This document shows positions 60,966-64,000 of a stretch of DNA of 64,000 nt, in pieces (within the stretch, counting starts at the first letter, position 1; each line of letters starts with the position of its first letter). The translations under genes and the position numbers were made by a program. Source of the DNA: Dysgonamonadaceae bacterium (GTDB lineage Bacteria; Bacteroidota; Bacteroidia; Bacteroidales; Azobacteroidaceae); the NCBI GenBank assembly GCA_031260045.1, contig JAIRKO010000051.1, forward strand, positions 52,330 through 116,329, written 5' to 3'. The notes under the pieces are model-generated. The model ran no database searches. It was not told the origin of the DNA and saw nothing but the letters and a program-made list of their open reading frames with translations.

Positions 60966-61023
60966 CTCGTTATACTATATGTAAAATAATACGAACTAAC
61001 TATGAAACATTCGTAATTAATCA

Positions 61024-62712
<1,689 letters not shown>

Positions 62713-63084
62713 TTACAGCGCATCGTTTCCGCGCTCTTGAGTCCGTATCCGCAAAGCCTCATCAGCCGGACAAACAAAAATTTTCCCATCGCCGATATAC
62801 CCCGTCCGGTTTTCCTGAATGATGCTGTCGATAATTTTCTCCACATCGCTGTCTTTTGCGACGATAACCAACATTCGTTTTGGAACGTATTTCATGCCCT
62901 GCACCTTTCCCTGCGCCAGCAGTCGCGGGGAAACGTCGATGCCGCTCAAAACGGTATTCAAGCCGCGCTGATTGCCCCTGCCCAATACGGGAATCGCCGT
63001 TACGGACGGCACTTCAAGCCTGTCGAGCGCTTTTTTTGTTGCCGCCATCTTGCTGGGGCGGATAAATGCGATGATTTCTTTCAT
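62713..63084 (-). CDS. nifI2: Nitrogenase-regulating PII-like protein NifI2
   Basis: 123 aa GlnB-family protein. KEIIAFIRPSKMAATKKALD, RGNQRGLNTVL (short T-loop region), RMLVIVAKDSDVEKIIDSII and GYIGDGKIFV are PII-fold segments with the NifI2-type loop. NifI1 and NifI2 form a complex that binds dinitrogenase and blocks it when ammonium (low 2-oxoglutarate) signals sufficiency, as shown in methanogens. Its position between anfH and anfD mirrors nifH-nifI1-nifI2-nifD clusters. Confidence 0.95.
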   Translation of the reverse strand: MKEIIAFIRPSKMAATKKALDRLEVPSVTAIPVLGRGNQRGLNTVLSGIDVSPRLLAQGKVQGMKYVPKRMLVIVAKDSDVEKIIDSIIQENRTGYIGDGKIFVCPADEALRIRTQERGNDAL

Positions 63085-63098
63085 TTTGTACCTGTTTT

Positions 63099-63416
63099 TT
63101 AAAGTTCATTCGACCCTGTGCGCACCGTAAATACTTTTTCGACCGGCGAGATAAATATTTTACCGTCTCCCTCGTTCCCCGTATACGCTTTGAATTGGAT
63201 GATTTTCACCACTTCGTCCGCCGCCTCGTCTTCCGTAACGATGATGATTAGCGTTTTGGGAAGTTCGTCGTAATGCAGGTTTCCGACGGTGAGACCTTTT
63301 TGTTTGCCGCGCCCGAATACCGACATTTTCGTCATGGAGCAGAAGCCGGCTTCCGCCAGACCGTCGCTCACTGCGTCCGCCATTTCCGGGCGGACAATCG
63401 CTCTTATCATTTTCAT
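63099..63416 (-). CDS. nifI1: Nitrogenase-regulating PII-like protein NifI1
   Basis: 105 aa. MIRAIVRPEMADAVSDGLAE, FGRGKQKGLTVGN and the PII signature TGNEGDGKIFISPVEKVFTV identify it. It is 14 bp upstream of nifI2 and 18 bp after anfH, so the genes are co-transcribed. With NifI2 it gives post-translational control of the FeFe enzyme by nitrogen status. Confidence 0.95.
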   Translation of the reverse strand: MKMIRAIVRPEMADAVSDGLAEAGFCSMTKMSVFGRGKQKGLTVGNLHYDELPKTLIIIVTEDEAADEVVKIIQFKAYTGNEGDGKIFISPVEKVFTVRTGSNEL

Positions 63417-63434
63417 GTTCTTAACTTTTAGTTC

Positions 63435-64000
<566 letters not shown>

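Overview
The window looks like a chromosome segment from a member of the Bacteroidota, most likely the Bacteroidales. The evidence is the recurring TAnnTTTG (-7) promoter element, often with a TTTG about 20 bp upstream; Bacteroidales-type genes (type III glutamine synthetase, GSCFA protein, FloA/NfeD pair, YfhO protein, rplY-pth pair); and secreted proteins ending in tails like the type IX secretion sorting domain. The most distinctive content is an Fe-only (anf) nitrogenase operon. Anf-type nitrogenases are known from Bacteroidales that live on termite-gut flagellates, so a gut symbiont is a reasonable inference, but no taxonomic marker proves it. Abundant intergenic repeats and several freshly broken genes suit a host-associated genome with relaxed selection.

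Layout. 1-1467: a partial methyltransferase-like gene, then rplY-pth. 1505-7118 (minus): one transcription unit for a cell-envelope module (beta-helix lipoprotein, second lipoprotein, small secreted protein, VTC-domain protein, DUF4956 membrane protein, DUF2490-like barrel), followed by a LytTR two-component pair (7256-9096). 9231-10825: S4 RNA-binding protein, fluoride channel, Fic protein. 11010-11198: tRNA-Gly and tRNA-Leu in one complete minus-strand unit. 13123-14796: nifB and a thioredoxin-fold [2Fe-2S] ferredoxin. 14848-28826: a type IIG-like restriction-methylation protein, GH13 amylase, patatin, type III glutamine synthetase, a TorF-like barrel, mannose-1-phosphate guanylyltransferase, a 20-bp palindromic repeat array, thiL, a Zn/Cd ATPase and a Fur/Zur regulator. 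28836-34949: a broken BamA-like gene, dxs, GSCFA, and a decayed DUF4011-helicase/DUF1016 pair. 35054-53865: pyridoxamine kinase, FkbM methyltransferases, thiH, a large secreted Gly-rich protein, a PD40 protein, NfeD-FloA, a nucleoside phosphorylase, a DUF3791/DUF3990 pair, a UvrD helicase, an MBL hydrolase, and a polytopic membrane protein interrupted at a 14-G tract. 53894-58227: YfhO, a methyltransferase and a flavin-type oxidase. 58338-64000 (minus): anfH (partial)-nifI1-nifI2-anfD-anfG-anfK and a HEPN-like gene.

How the parts fit. AnfD, AnfG and AnfK form the FeFe dinitrogenase, AnfH supplies electrons, NifI1/NifI2 would switch the enzyme off when ammonium appears, NifB (about 45 kb away) makes the cofactor core with the adjacent ferredoxin as possible electron partner, and type III glutamine synthetase assimilates the ammonia. 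No MoFe-specific gene (nifD/K/E/N) lies in the window. At least five families of short dispersed or tandem repeats fill the gaps. Some sit inside the anf operon, and two appear to have been absorbed into the C-terminal codons of neighbouring genes (dxs, patatin).
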